Source of the DNA: Hafnia alvei
GTDB lineage: Bacteria > Pseudomonadota > Gammaproteobacteria > Enterobacterales > Enterobacteriaceae
Assembly: GCF_900095695.1 (NCBI RefSeq)
Contig: NZ_FMIQ01000005.1
Location: forward strand, 1 to 64,000
Length of the DNA stretch: 64,000 nucleotides
Direction of reading: 5' to 3'
The translations under genes and the position numbers were made by a program. Positions 1-8,270 of this stretch are shown one piece after another (within the stretch, counting starts at the first letter, position 1; every line of letters starts with the position of its first letter). Under the pieces are notes generated by a model. The model did no database searches. It was not told the DNA's origin and was given only the letters and a program-made list of their open reading frames with translations.

Positions 1-49
1 TCCTGAACTGCTTTGTTAGCACGTTAGCCGTGCCAGACAACGGGGACGA

Positions 50-78
50 ATATTAACGGCACATGACACGGCTGGCAA
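50..78 (-). promoter_or_regulatory. Strong sigma-70 promoter reading out of the window (probable tRNA operon promoter)
   Basis: On the minus strand TTGCCA and TAATAT are separated by exactly 17 bases and followed by a C-rich discriminator, the layout typical of stable-RNA promoters. In E. coli the gene order downstream of mdtK is ydhQ then valV-valW, so a tRNA-Val operon just beyond position 1 is a reasonable guess. The RNA gene itself is not inside the window. Confidence 0.55.
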
Positions 79-140
79 GGGGGATTGCCAAAAATTCCTC
101 TTAAATTCACACGATTGCTGATGATATGCGCATCTGGGTG

Positions 141-166
141 AAAAAAACGGCATCTAGGATGCCGTT
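141..166 (-). terminator. Rho-independent terminator of mdtK
   Basis: Nine-base arms (AACGGCATC / GATGCCGTT) with a three-base loop are followed on the minus strand by a run of T. It lies 13 bases beyond the mdtK stop codon. Confidence 0.8.
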
Positions 167-178
167 GAATTGCCTTGA

Positions 179-1549
179 TTAACGCGCTGCTCGCTGCAAG
201 ATCCATGCCGCGGGCTGATTTTGTAGCCAGCGGATACGCAGCGCCATCATTATAGCCGCCGATGTGAGACCGATGATAAAGCCCGTCCAGAAGCCGCTTG
301 GCCCCATGGCGGGAACAATATAATCCGTCAGCGCCAGCACATAGCCGGTTGGTAGCCCTAAAATCCAGTACGCCGTAAAGGTAATAAAGAAAATCGAACG
401 GGTATCTTTATAACCACGCAGTACACCGCTGCCGATAACCTGAACCGAATCCGAAATCTGATAAATTGCCGCTAGCAGCATCAAGTGCGATGCCATGGTG
501 ATAACTTCAGGGTTATCGTTGTAGAGCAGGGCAATGGGTTCGCGGAAAATTACGGTGAAAATAGCGGTACATGCCGCCATCGTCATTCCTACGGCAATAC
601 TGGTGCGCGCCGCGACTCTCGCATTTTCTGCCGAGCCTTCGCCCAAGCGGTAACCCACACGAATAGTCGCGGCCACGCCGAGTGACATTGGCAACACAAA
701 CATCAGCGAGCTGAAGTTCAGCGCAATTTGGTGTCCCGCAACGGAAACAATACCCAGCGGTGAAACCAGTAAAGCGACAACGGCAAACAGCGTCACTTCG
801 AAAAACAGCGCTAAAGCAACCGGCATACCGATATTAATTAGGCGATGGATCGTGGCCCACTGTGGTGCTTCCATGCCTTTTTGACGTAAATCACGTAGGC
901 TGGATGAGCGACGAACATACCAACGCATGATGAAATACATCACCCAATACACGCTGCCTGTAGCCACGCCACAGCCGACGCCACCCAGCGCTGGAGCACC
1001 TAATTTCCCGTAGATGAAAATGTAGTTAATCGGAATGTTTACCAACAGGCCGATGAAACCAATCACCATTCCCGGTTTAGTTTTCGATAGGCCTTCGCAC
1101 TGATTACGCAGTACCTGGAAGAACAAATAACCCGGCGCGCCCCACATAATCGCGTGCAGATAGCCGATGGCCTTGCTCGACAAATCATGATCGATGTTAT
1201 GCATCATATCGATGATATGTTTGGAATTATAAAGGACTATGATAATTAAAACCGACACGCCAAACGCCAGCCAAAAACCTTGTCGCACCTGATGTTCAAT
1301 TTTATCGCGACGCCCCGCGCCGTTTAGCTGGGCGATGACCGGCGTTAAAGCCAGCAGCAAACCATGGCCAAACAAAATAGCCGGTAGCCAAATGGAGGTC
1401 CCAACGGCAACCGCCGCCATATCTGTGGCGCTAACGCCGCCTGCCATGATGGTGTCAACAAAACCCATGGCCGTTTGAGAAACCTGCGCAATGATAACGG
1501 GAATAGCCAGAGCTAATAAGCTACGCGCTTCTATCCAATACTTCTGCAC
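179..1549 (-). CDS. mdtK: MdtK (NorM) multidrug efflux protein, MATE family
   Basis: Inner-membrane antiporter that exports fluoroquinolones and cationic dyes using a Na+ or H+ gradient. The 456-residue product is about the family length and aligns end to end with remembered E. coli MdtK: the start ([17 protein letters not shown]), the [10 protein letters not shown] segment, NQCEGL and the ending ILQRAAR all agree. The hydrophobic pattern fits 12 membrane helices in two similar halves. The start codon is GTG with AAGG about eight bases upstream. The gene is divergent from ribE, the same arrangement as in E. coli, and is closed by a hairpin terminator. Confidence 0.95.
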   Translation of the reverse strand: MQKYWIEARSLLALAIPVIIAQVSQTAMGFVDTIMAGGVSATDMAAVAVGTSIWLPAILFGHGLLLALTPVIAQLNGAGRRDKIEHQVRQGFWLAFGVSVLIIIVLYNSKHIIDMMHNIDHDLSSKAIGYLHAIMWGAPGYLFFQVLRNQCEGLSKTKPGMVIGFIGLLVNIPINYIFIYGKLGAPALGGVGCGVATGSVYWVMYFIMRWYVRRSSSLRDLRQKGMEAPQWATIHRLINIGMPVALALFFEVTLFAVVALLVSPLGIVSVAGHQIALNFSSLMFVLPMSLGVAATIRVGYRLGEGSAENARVAARTSIAVGMTMAACTAIFTVIFREPIALLYNDNPEVITMASHLMLLAAIYQISDSVQVIGSGVLRGYKDTRSIFFITFTAYWILGLPTGYVLALTDYIVPAMGPSGFWTGFIIGLTSAAIMMALRIRWLQNQPAAWILQRAAR

Positions 1550-1848
1550 GTATACACCTTTTTATTTTAAATGAGAGAGAAAACAGACAAGTAAACGCCT
1601 CTTCGCGGAAAGTCCTAAAGAGGGTAACGCGATACTCAGCATTCGATCACCGATGCGGCGTCAAACGTGATGAGTATAAACAGTGAGTGAATGATTCTAC
1701 CTGCAGATACGGCACAAGAGAATGAAAAGTGTAGTTGATGAGTGGGGCATATGCTGTTTTTTGCCGGCTAGATTTGGATTTATCTATGGTTTGCGGCAAA
1801 CTGCTAGATAATTGTTTTCGAAAAGACATTATTGCAGAGGCATCATTT
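1550..1848. other. mdtK-ribE divergent intergenic region
   Basis: This gap should hold both promoters. An imperfect inverted repeat lies near 1632-1680 (ATACTCA...ATCAC against GTGATGAGTAT). I see no FMN riboswitch core in front of ribE. An open frame running from 1735 into ribE has no E. coli counterpart and its extra residues look non-coding. Confidence 0.4.
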
Positions 1849-2499
1849 ATGTTTACCGGCATTGTTCAGGGCACCGCTCCCGTCGTGTCCATTGATGAAA
1901 AATCAAATTTTCGTACTCATGTAGTCAAATTCCCGCAGGAGTTATTGCCTGAACTTGAGCTCGGCGCATCCGTTGCTCATAACGGTTGTTGTCTGACCGT
2001 GACGAAAGTGGAAGGTGACCTTGTTAGCTTTGATTTGATGAAAGAAACGCTGCGTATCACCAATCTGGGCGATGTGACGGTGGGTAGCGTGGTGAATCTT
2101 GAGCGAGCAGCGAAGTTTAATGATGAAATCGGTGGGCATTTGATGTCGGGCCATATCATCTGTACGGCTGAAATCGTAAAAATCCTGACTTCAGAGAACA
2201 ATCGCCAAATTTGGTTCAAAATGCCAAATCCTGAGCTGATGAAGTACGTATTGCATAAAGGTTTTATCGGCATCGACGGTATTAGTTTGACTATCGGAGA
2301 GGTAACGAAGAGCCGTTTTTGCGTACATTTGATCCCAGAAACACTGCAGCGCACTACGCTTGGCGTGAAGCGTCTGGGGGATAAAGTCAATATTGAGATC
2401 GATCCGCAGACTCAAGCCGTGGTTGATACGGTAGAGCGCGTGTTAGCCAGCCGTGACGCAACATTGCAAGCGGCCATGAATGTTGACTCCGTGGCTTAA
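1849..2499 (+). CDS. ribE: Riboflavin synthase alpha chain
   Basis: Catalyses dismutation of two 6,7-dimethyl-8-ribityllumazine molecules to riboflavin, the last step of the pathway, as a cytosolic homotrimer. The 216-residue product shows the expected duplicated lumazine-binding domains: the start MFTGIVQG, the first-repeat motif [10 protein letters not shown] at about residues 42-51, and the second-repeat motif [11 protein letters not shown] at about 139-149. I chose the ATG at 1849, with AGAGG eight bases upstream, because MFTGIVQ is the invariant family N terminus; an upstream in-frame start would add 38 unrelated residues. The gene is called ribC in E. coli K-12. It is monocistronic and ends at a hairpin terminator. 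Confidence 0.95.
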   Translation: MFTGIVQGTAPVVSIDEKSNFRTHVVKFPQELLPELELGASVAHNGCCLTVTKVEGDLVSFDLMKETLRITNLGDVTVGSVVNLERAAKFNDEIGGHLMSGHIICTAEIVKILTSENNRQIWFKMPNPELMKYVLHKGFIGIDGISLTIGEVTKSRFCVHLIPETLQRTTLGVKRLGDKVNIEIDPQTQAVVDTVERVLASRDATLQAAMNVDSVA

Positions 2500-2514
2500 T
2501 ATTGTAAAAAGCGC

Positions 2515-2548
2515 AGCCGGATGCTGTTTTCACCTCATCCGGCTTTTA
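2515..2548. terminator. Bidirectional terminator between ribE and the lipoprotein gene
   Basis: Arms AGCCGGATG and CATCCGGCT are followed by TTTT on the plus strand, with A-rich sequence on the other side that gives a T run on the minus strand. It serves two convergent genes. Confidence 0.75.
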
Positions 2549-2551
2549 TCC

Positions 2552-2968
2552 TTATTTCAAATAGCCTTTAAACTGACGGTTTTCCATCAGCGCCACCTTT
2601 CCTTTGGTATAGAAAATCACCTGATAATTTCCCTGTGAATAGACGGACGCATCGGCATTTTTTTCATCTAATGCCGCAGGCTTACCATCAACGGTGACAA
2701 TACCATCAGCACCACGCTTGACCGTTACGCCATAGCCGGTTTTGACCACAGGTTTATGTGTTGCTTGGCCATACTGTGCTTGCGCATTTTCTAGTGCCTG
2801 TTTCTCGGCCGCCGAGTTAATTGCGTTTTGTCGGCTTTGTTCGGCGATATAGCAGGCGTCTTTGCTGATCCCCTGAGACTCACATTTCGCCATGCGATCG
2901 GCTTGAGATGAGCAGGCCGCAAGCGAGCCAATTATCAGTCCTGCAACGATTACTCTTGGCATTTTCAT
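2552..2968 (-). CDS. Putative lipoprotein of unknown function
   Basis: The 138-residue product begins MKMPRVIVAGLIIGSLAAC, a lipoprotein signal peptide with lipobox SLAAC and mature Cys at residue 19; the following serine predicts outer-membrane sorting. The middle is rich in Ala, Gln and Glu (about residues 40-70) and probably helical. The C-terminal half (GYGVTVKRGADGIVTVDGKPA then QVIFYTKGKVALMEN) looks like a small beta domain. The start at 2968 has AAGG nine bases upstream; a longer frame to 3019 would hide the signal peptide. I do not recognise the family. It lies beside the adhesin gene but is separated from it by a terminator. Confidence 0.7.
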   Translation of the reverse strand: MKMPRVIVAGLIIGSLAACSSQADRMAKCESQGISKDACYIAEQSRQNAINSAAEKQALENAQAQYGQATHKPVVKTGYGVTVKRGADGIVTVDGKPAALDEKNADASVYSQGNYQVIFYTKGKVALMENRQFKGYLK

Positions 2969-3095
2969 TCTATTTACCTTACTTGTCAGGGAATAAGTCT
3001 TAATGTTAACCGTCGTCATTGCACCGCTTTTTTGCTCACCTAGGAATATATATAGATGAGTTTCATCAAGTGGGCGTTAGGGGGCGGCGAAAATA

Positions 3096-3120
3096 CCCAC
3101 TGTTTACATACTACAGTGGG
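3096..3120 (-). terminator. Hairpin terminator of the adhesin gene
   Basis: Arms CCCACTGT and ACAGTGGG enclose a nine-base loop. On the minus strand the hairpin follows the adhesin stop codon closely and is followed by TATTTTC. Confidence 0.6.
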
Positions 3121-3131
3121 CATTGTGTTAA

Positions 3132-4811
3132 TTAGTATGAAAAACCGATGCCAACACCCGCGCCAAAATCTGACTGAGTATCTGCTGAAACGCCTGCTTT
3201 TATCACGGTATGATCGCCTGCATTGAATGAAGCACCGACGGCAACAGCGCTTTCGCTATTGAATGTACCAGCGCCTGCAGAGACCATAAATGAGTCACCA
3301 GACTTGACCTGCGGCATTGATGCAATGGCCGTTGCGCCAGCGATGCCTGCATTAGCCTCTTTGCGGTTATCATCTACCGAGTTTTTCAAGCTGCTGAAAT
3401 TGCTGTTCAGCTTGTTGATAGACGCCGTGTTATCGCTTACACGCGATTGGGTTGAACGAATGGCTGAATGGGTATTTGTTGCCAAGTTCTGAATTTGCTC
3501 ACCGTAGTAAACAGAATCAATGCGTTGTTGTTTGGTTAGCTTCTGAACACCGGCAGCATTCTTAGCGACACCATCACGGTTAGCTGTAATTTGTGTTGCG
3601 TGATCGGGCTGAGCAGATACAGAAGAAACTATGTTTTTAATCTGCTGCTGAGTGTCAGCCTGTTCAGCGTTGTGCTTAGCTGCAATCATTCCCTGCACGC
3701 GTGAACCGTTCTGAATGGCTTCCTTCTTCTGAATACCCGTTACAGTCGCTTTAGCCTGGTTGATTTGGTCGTGATTGCTTTTGGCATACTCGGCAACGGT
3801 TTCTAAATTAGATCCATTCTGTTCAATAGCTGCTGCGTTGGCCTTAATACCTTGCTCGTTTGCTGCAATGTGGCTTGACAGATTGAAGGTGTTTTTCAGC
3901 GCTTGATTCGCGTTGACATTGGCATGATCGGCTGATTGCTGCGCATGGTCTGCTTTATCGGTAGCTGTGTTAGCGGTCACCTGTGCGTGGTCTGCTTTGT
4001 CATTGGCGGTTGTTGCAGCGGTCTGTGCCTGGTCTGCCTTGCCATTTGCAATGTAGGCAACATCTAACGCGGTGGTAGCCTTAGTTTCTGCAAGGTTGGC
4101 TGTTTTAGTTGTGTCATCAAGCGTTGTTTTTACAGACGCTATTTCACTGGTGTTCGTTTTAATGTTGGCCGTGTTGGTGTCAACGTCTGCACCTATCACC
4201 ATTGCTTCATGATGGACTGTGTCGGCATAGTTATAAGCAGAATTTGCTTTGTACATGGCCTGTGTTGCGGTGGCGTGTGCGTCATTGATTGCCAAGTCTT
4301 GACCGTTATCACGTGCGGTCTGTTCATCTGCTGTAATGAGTGGCGCGATGTGTTGCGATGCTGTGCGCACGACATTGGCGGCTGCTCTAGATTCACCACG
4401 TTTAGCTTCAATATCGGCTTTTAATTTGGCTGTTTTTAGTGCGGCAAACTGAGCTTTCAATTGCGCCTGTGTTGGCTGTGTTACAGGTGCTGCTGGGGCG
4501 ACTGAAACCAATGGATGAAGCTGTTTTAACGTCGCTTCTTTGTTCCAACCTGCTGGCGTGATTGCGGTAGGTGCATCCGTTGAGAAATCGTTATACATAC
4601 CATCAGAGATACCCGCGCGGCTATGTGTTTCATACACGATCAAACGGTCACGAGCGTTAAGATTTTGGTAAGCGTCACGCACCGCGGTGAAGGGGGTGCC
4701 TTGGGCAGTTGCTAACTTTATAAAGTTGTTTACGTCGGTATTTGTCGCGTTAGCTGCATGTGAGGCGGTCACTGCGGTTGCAACGAAAAAAGCTATGGAG
4801 GTGGTTTTCAT
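3132..4811 (-). CDS. YadA-like trimeric autotransporter adhesin lacking a typical YadA head
   Basis: Surface protein of 559 residues. Residues 1-19 form a signal peptide (MKTTSIAFFVATAVTASHA). Residues about 20-120 form a unique N-terminal domain. Residues about 120-480 are Ala/Asn/Thr/Gln-rich coiled coil with repeated words such as DKADHAQ. The last 75 or so residues are the YadA-type anchor that forms one third of a trimeric outer-membrane barrel and end in the aromatic GIGFSY. I see no SVAIG-type beta-roll repeats that build YadA heads, so binding would fall to the N-terminal domain or the stalk, as in Eib proteins. The start at 4811 restores the signal peptide; the longer frame to 4883 would mask it. 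A divergent small regulator-like gene lies upstream. The ligand cannot be told from sequence. Confidence 0.85.
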   Translation of the reverse strand: MKTTSIAFFVATAVTASHAANATNTDVNNFIKLATAQGTPFTAVRDAYQNLNARDRLIVYETHSRAGISDGMYNDFSTDAPTAITPAGWNKEATLKQLHPLVSVAPAAPVTQPTQAQLKAQFAALKTAKLKADIEAKRGESRAAANVVRTASQHIAPLITADEQTARDNGQDLAINDAHATATQAMYKANSAYNYADTVHHEAMVIGADVDTNTANIKTNTSEIASVKTTLDDTTKTANLAETKATTALDVAYIANGKADQAQTAATTANDKADHAQVTANTATDKADHAQQSADHANVNANQALKNTFNLSSHIAANEQGIKANAAAIEQNGSNLETVAEYAKSNHDQINQAKATVTGIQKKEAIQNGSRVQGMIAAKHNAEQADTQQQIKNIVSSVSAQPDHATQITANRDGVAKNAAGVQKLTKQQRIDSVYYGEQIQNLATNTHSAIRSTQSRVSDNTASINKLNSNFSSLKNSVDDNRKEANAGIAGATAIASMPQVKSGDSFMVSAGAGTFNSESAVAVGASFNAGDHTVIKAGVSADTQSDFGAGVGIGFSY

Positions 4812-4936
4812 CAAAGTTATCTCTAAAAAAAGTAATGTTAAATTATTGTGTCTACAGAAACGTCTTTGTGTCGCTTTACGCACATCTTAGGCGTGAATTA
4901 TTATTCTGGTCTAGTGACTAAAATCACACTGTAATC

Positions 4937-5147
4937 GTTATCATGATAATAACCGCGCTTGCAGAAACGAATGTACGTATCTATTAGGTGCGTTAGTGGA
5001 TTATTTATTTTCATTACGAATTAAGTTTTGTTTTGTAAATTGGTGTAAATATATGAATCATCGTGAGATTTGATTTTGTCGCAGAAAGCAACAATTTTGT
5101 GATGGGTGCAGAAAGTGGTAAAATCAACTTTAATTGATAATTATCAA
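4937..5147. promoter_or_regulatory. Two perfect palindromes in the adhesin/regulator divergent region
   Basis: The 360-base gap between the adhesin and the small divergent gene holds TTATCATGATAA at 4938-4949 and TTGATAATTATCAA at 5134-5147. The second lies 24 bases before the regulator start. Both contain GATAA/TTATC steps, so they could be operators of the neighbouring protein or degenerate Fur-type sites. The rest of the gap is AT-rich with no other evident feature. Confidence 0.4.
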
Positions 5148-5171
5148 ATTTCTATAAAGGCGGTGAATGTA

Positions 5172-5504
5172 ATGAGTGAAGCGTTTAGAGAAACATTTGA
5201 ACGCATGGAGATTGAGCCAGCTTTACTTACGCTGCTGTGTCAGGTTCATAGATCAACAAGTCATAAGTGGTTAAGTGGTGATGTTAAAGAGATCCCTGCA
5301 GCGGCAGAAACGTTGATTAGGTTGCTTGAGTTTGTGCAAAAGAGGTCGCCTGAGCTTTTCTGTGAGTTTATGATTCTGCAAGATTTCCGCACACCTTCAG
5401 AGATTTACCTCAGCGATCCTGCTTGCTGGAAAAGCTACGAATTCTGCAAGCACAAAGTGACGCCAAAAGTTTTGGACTATCTTGAAAAACATCTACCTGA
5501 ATAG
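5172..5504 (+). CDS. Small putative DNA-binding protein divergent from the adhesin gene
   Basis: The product is 110 residues if it starts at the ATG at 5172 (AAAGGCGG about ten bases upstream); a GTG at 5106 would add 22 residues but lacks a ribosome site. Residues about 14-40 (LLTLLCQVHRSTSHKWLSG) read like a helix-turn-helix of the Cro/XRE or YdaS kind, with the recognition helix around RSTSHKWLSG. The C-terminal half is Lys/Glu/Phe-rich and unassigned. Position, divergence and the palindromes in the shared promoter region suggest it controls the adhesin and itself. This is inference; I do not recognise a named family. Confidence 0.6.
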   Translation: MSEAFRETFERMEIEPALLTLLCQVHRSTSHKWLSGDVKEIPAAAETLIRLLEFVQKRSPELFCEFMILQDFRTPSEIYLSDPACWKSYEFCKHKVTPKVLDYLEKHLPE

Positions 5505-5511
5505 CCATCTC

Positions 5512-5540
5512 AAGCGCTCCTTTCGTGGGCGCTTTTTTTT
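5512..5540 (+). terminator. Rho-independent terminator after the small regulator gene
   Basis: AGCGC and GCGCT arms surround an 11-base loop and run into eight consecutive T bases, a few bases after the stop codon at 5504. Confidence 0.75.
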
Positions 5541-5623
5541 ACTGAATTCTGCTGGTTCTTAAGCGTTCTATTTAAATTTTATCAAACCGCTATCATAAGA
5601 ATGGTTCAACGTTTAAAGAGAAT

Positions 5624-5728
5624 ATGCTCTTACTTTTCAATCTATTGAGGTTTTTTGGCTGGCTGCGGGCTAGGTGGAATAAAGCAGGCTGGCTGTTTGG
5701 AGCGGAAATCCCAACGGGGCGGTTTTAG
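5624..5728 (+). CDS. Candidate 34-residue small protein
   Basis: A short frame begins ATG at 5624 with AAAGAG just upstream and encodes a product starting MLLLFNLLRFFGWLRARW and ending EIPTGRF. The first 26 residues are hydrophobic and aromatic with interspersed Arg/Lys, as in small membrane-associated proteins. It is convergent with yebQ and the yebQ terminator lies just beyond its stop. No named homologue comes to mind. Coding status is uncertain; composition and the ribosome site are the only support. Confidence 0.3.
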   Translation: MLLLFNLLRFFGWLRARWNKAGWLFGAEIPTGRF

Positions 5729-5743
5729 GCAAAACATGCCGTC

Positions 5744-5785
5744 AAAAACATGCCGTCATTGCGCAACATTATCAATGACGGCATG
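5744..5785 (-). terminator. Terminator of yebQ
   Basis: Twelve-base arms CATGCCGTCATT and AATGACGGCATG enclose a 13-base loop and are followed on the minus strand by TTTTTG, 16 bases beyond the yebQ stop. Confidence 0.75.
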
Positions 5786-5801
5786 GTACAGCTTTAGTAC
5801 G

Positions 5802-7178
5802 TTATTGAGCGGCTGGCTTTGGTTGGCGAATGCGTAGGCTACTGACAATCGCGGCACAAAGCGCGAATAGGGCACCCAGTAGCAACGATGAATGCGTACC
5901 CAGATCGCCAAACAGGTTGAACATCAGCGCCACTAACGCAGCTCCGCTGGTTTGTCCCAGTAGACGCGCAGTGCCAAGCATTCCACTGGCGCCGCCGCTG
6001 CGATGGCGCGGCGCGGAAGAGATCATGGTGTGATTGTTGGGGGATTGGAAAATACCAAAACCCGCACCGCAGAGCGCCATCCGCCAGATAATATCGATGT
6101 TAGTTGGATGGGAAGGAAGCAACGCCAGCGACAACAACCCAATAGCAAATAACATCAGCCCAATACTCCCCAGTAGCCCCGCGTTAAAGCGTTCAAGCAG
6201 TCGTCCGGCAATCGGTGCCATTATCATGGTGGCAATAGGCCAAGGCGTTAGCAGGAGCCCGGTCATCACTTCCGTTTTGCCGAGAACCGTTTGCAGGAAG
6301 AAGGGCAGTGAAACGAATGCTAGCATCTGTGCGCTGAAGGAACATATTGATGTTCCTACCGACAGCGAAAAGATTGGAATACGCAATAGATCGACGGGCA
6401 ACAGCGGAAACTCTTGATTGAGCTGACGGCGCACGAAAAGTGTACCTACAATCAACATAACGACCAGTTCGCCCAACAATAAAAAGTTATTCTGGCGCTG
6501 GGCAAACCCGCTAATGGCCGAAATCAGCAGGCCGAAAGTGAGGGCGTTAAGCAACGCGCTGTAGCCATCAAACTTCGGTTTACCCACTTTGGGCGGATTT
6601 TCTGGAAGAAATTTCATGCCGCAAATAAAGGCGGCAATGCCAATCGGTACGTTAACGGCAAATAGCCACGGCCAACTACTCACGGAGAGAATTGCTGCTG
6701 CGACCGATGGCCCCGCCGCCGCCGAAACCGCGACGATTAATGCGTTAATCCCCATTCCTCGGCCGAGAAAACGTTGAGGATAAATTAGACGCACCAAAGC
6801 GACGTTCACGCTCATTACCGCCGCCGCGCCGAAGCCTTGCAGCACCCTAGCAAGGGTGAGCGTCCAGAGTGAGTCGGACATGGCGCAACCCAGTGACGTT
6901 ACGCTGAACACCAACAATCCGGTGAGGTAAATTTTGCGGTAGCCGATGATATCGCCTAAGGAGGCCAGCGAGAGCAGAGAAATGGTAATCGCTAGCTGGT
7001 AGGCGTTAACAATCCAAACCGACGTTGCGGCAGAGGCGTTAAGATCGCGGGCAATAGTGGGAAGGGCGACGTTAGCAATCGCGCCATCAAGGACCGCGAC
7101 GGTAATACCCAGTGCAATGGCTAAAATTGCGCCGTATCGTTGAGGCAGTGGAACGCCATCATTTATGGTTGATTTCAT
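5802..7178 (-). CDS. yebQ: YebQ, MFS drug:H+ antiporter (DHA2-type)
   Basis: The 458-residue inner-membrane transporter has the same length as E. coli YebQ and begins MKSTINDGVPLPQRYGAILA. Visible family marks are the motif-C/D1-like LDGAIANVALPTIARDL early in helix 1, WIVNAYQLA, the cytoplasmic motif GDIIGYRKIYLTG after helix 2 and ARVLQGFGAA in helix 4. These are typical of the DHA2 multidrug family; the substrate is unknown. It is divergent from kdgR, as in E. coli, and the shared gap holds palindromes that could couple their control. Confidence 0.92.
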   Translation of the reverse strand: MKSTINDGVPLPQRYGAILAIALGITVAVLDGAIANVALPTIARDLNASAATSVWIVNAYQLAITISLLSLASLGDIIGYRKIYLTGLLVFSVTSLGCAMSDSLWTLTLARVLQGFGAAAVMSVNVALVRLIYPQRFLGRGMGINALIVAVSAAAGPSVAAAILSVSSWPWLFAVNVPIGIAAFICGMKFLPENPPKVGKPKFDGYSALLNALTFGLLISAISGFAQRQNNFLLLGELVVMLIVGTLFVRRQLNQEFPLLPVDLLRIPIFSLSVGTSICSFSAQMLAFVSLPFFLQTVLGKTEVMTGLLLTPWPIATMIMAPIAGRLLERFNAGLLGSIGLMLFAIGLLSLALLPSHPTNIDIIWRMALCGAGFGIFQSPNNHTMISSAPRHRSGGASGMLGTARLLGQTSGAALVALMFNLFGDLGTHSSLLLGALFALCAAIVSSLRIRQPKPAAQ

Positions 7179-7259
7179 TCAGCAACAATCGTTAAGAGTT
7201 TATTAGTCAGTTGCGGAACTATAACTTTTATTATCACTTGAGACCACCGTCACATTTAG

Positions 7260-7325
7260 CTTTGTTTGTAACAAAGGATCTAGCGTGCGGAAACGGTTAA
7301 CCACCTGATTAACCTGTTTAACAGG
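7260..7325. promoter_or_regulatory. Inverted repeats in the yebQ-kdgR divergent promoter region
   Basis: CTTTGTT-TGT-AACAAAG (7260-7276) and CCTGTTTAACAGG (7313-7325) are near-perfect dyads. TATAAT at 7350-7355 could be the kdgR -10 element, and the overlapping ATGAAACATAGGTTC resembles a weak KdgR box. Which protein binds the two dyads is unknown. Confidence 0.4.
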
Positions 7326-7400
7326 CTGTATTTCAGTAGCTGTTCCTTTTATAATGAAACATAGGTTCGATTTAATCATCTGATAGGGTAAAGAAATACA

Positions 7401-8189
7401 ATGTCAACAGATATAGATAAACAACCCGATTCGGTCTCTTCTGTACTTAAAGTGTTTGGGATTTTACAAGCGCTCACCGAGGAGCGCGAAATAGGCATCA
7501 CTGAGCTGTCACTGCGCGTCATGATGTCGAAAAGCACCGTTTACCGTTTTCTGCAAACCATGAAGTCTCTTGGCTATGTTTCGCAGGAGAGTGAATCAGA
7601 GAAATATTCGCTGACGCTTAAACTGTTCGAACTGGGCGCGCATGCTTTGCAAAATGTTGATTTGATCCGCAGCGCCGATATTGAAATGCGCGAGCTTTCG
7701 CGCTTGACGCGTGAAACTATTCACCTGGGCGCTTTGGATGAAGATGGGATCGTCTACATTCATAAAATTGACTCAATGTATAACCTGCGTATGTATTCGC
7801 GTATTGGTCGTCGCAATCCGCTGCACACGACCGCCATTGGTAAAGTGTTGCTGGCTTGGCGCGATCGTAGCGAAGCAGAAGAAATCATCAGCCAGATTGA
7901 GTTCAAGCGTAGCACCGATAAAACGATCCTTACCCCTGAAGCGTTGCTGGCAGCGCTAGACGCGGTGAAAGAGCAAGGCTTTGGTGAAGATATCGAAGAA
8001 CAGGAAGAAGGGCTGCGCTGTATCGCTGTGCCTGTTTTTGATCGCTTTGGCGTGGTGATTGCGGGGCTGAGTATTTCGTTCCCAACGATCCGTTTCTCCG
8101 AAGATGCTAAACACGAATACGTTAAAATGCTGCATACCGCAGCGCGTAATATTTCTGAGCAGCTGGGTTATCACCACTATCCATTCTAA
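7401..8189 (+). CDS. kdgR: KdgR, IclR-family repressor of pectin/KDG catabolism genes
   Basis: Cytosolic transcription repressor that senses 2-keto-3-deoxygluconate. The 262-residue product matches E. coli KdgR (263 residues) throughout. The N-terminal winged helix-turn-helix spans about residues 12-70 (SVLKVFGILQALTE, then SKSTVYRFLQTMKSLGYV as recognition helix and wing). The IclR effector domain follows, with GRRNPLHTTAIGKVLLA and EQEEGLRCIAVPVFDR. The ATG at 7401 gives the conserved start MSTDIDKQPDSVSSV. It is monocistronic and ends at a strong hairpin. Confidence 0.95.
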   Translation: MSTDIDKQPDSVSSVLKVFGILQALTEEREIGITELSLRVMMSKSTVYRFLQTMKSLGYVSQESESEKYSLTLKLFELGAHALQNVDLIRSADIEMRELSRLTRETIHLGALDEDGIVYIHKIDSMYNLRMYSRIGRRNPLHTTAIGKVLLAWRDRSEAEEIISQIEFKRSTDKTILTPEALLAALDAVKEQGFGEDIEEQEEGLRCIAVPVFDRFGVVIAGLSISFPTIRFSEDAKHEYVKMLHTAARNISEQLGYHHYPF

Positions 8190-8229
8190 ATAATCGCGTT
8201 CTAATTTATTGCGATAGATAAATATCAAA

Positions 8230-8252
8230 GGGAGCCAATGGCTCCCTTTTTT
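8230..8252. terminator. Bidirectional terminator between kdgR and tcyP
   Basis: GGGAGCCA and TGGCTCCC form a tight hairpin with six T bases on the plus strand; the minus strand reads TTTG after the hairpin. Both convergent genes end beside it. Confidence 0.8.
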
Positions 8253-8270
8253 GCAAATAATATTCGCTAA

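Noticed and set aside
1647-1862. Minus-strand frame of 71 codons across the ribE start
   Set aside because: It overlaps the ribE promoter and N-terminal codons, has no ribosome site, and its translation looks random.
4937-4953. Fur box before the adhesin gene
   Set aside because: TTATCATGATAA has the GATAAT-type steps but not the 19-base arrangement. It is kept as an unassigned palindrome only.
5106-5171. GTG start for the small divergent regulator
   Set aside because: No ribosome site, and it would place the palindrome at 5134-5147 inside the coding region. The ATG at 5172 is preferred.
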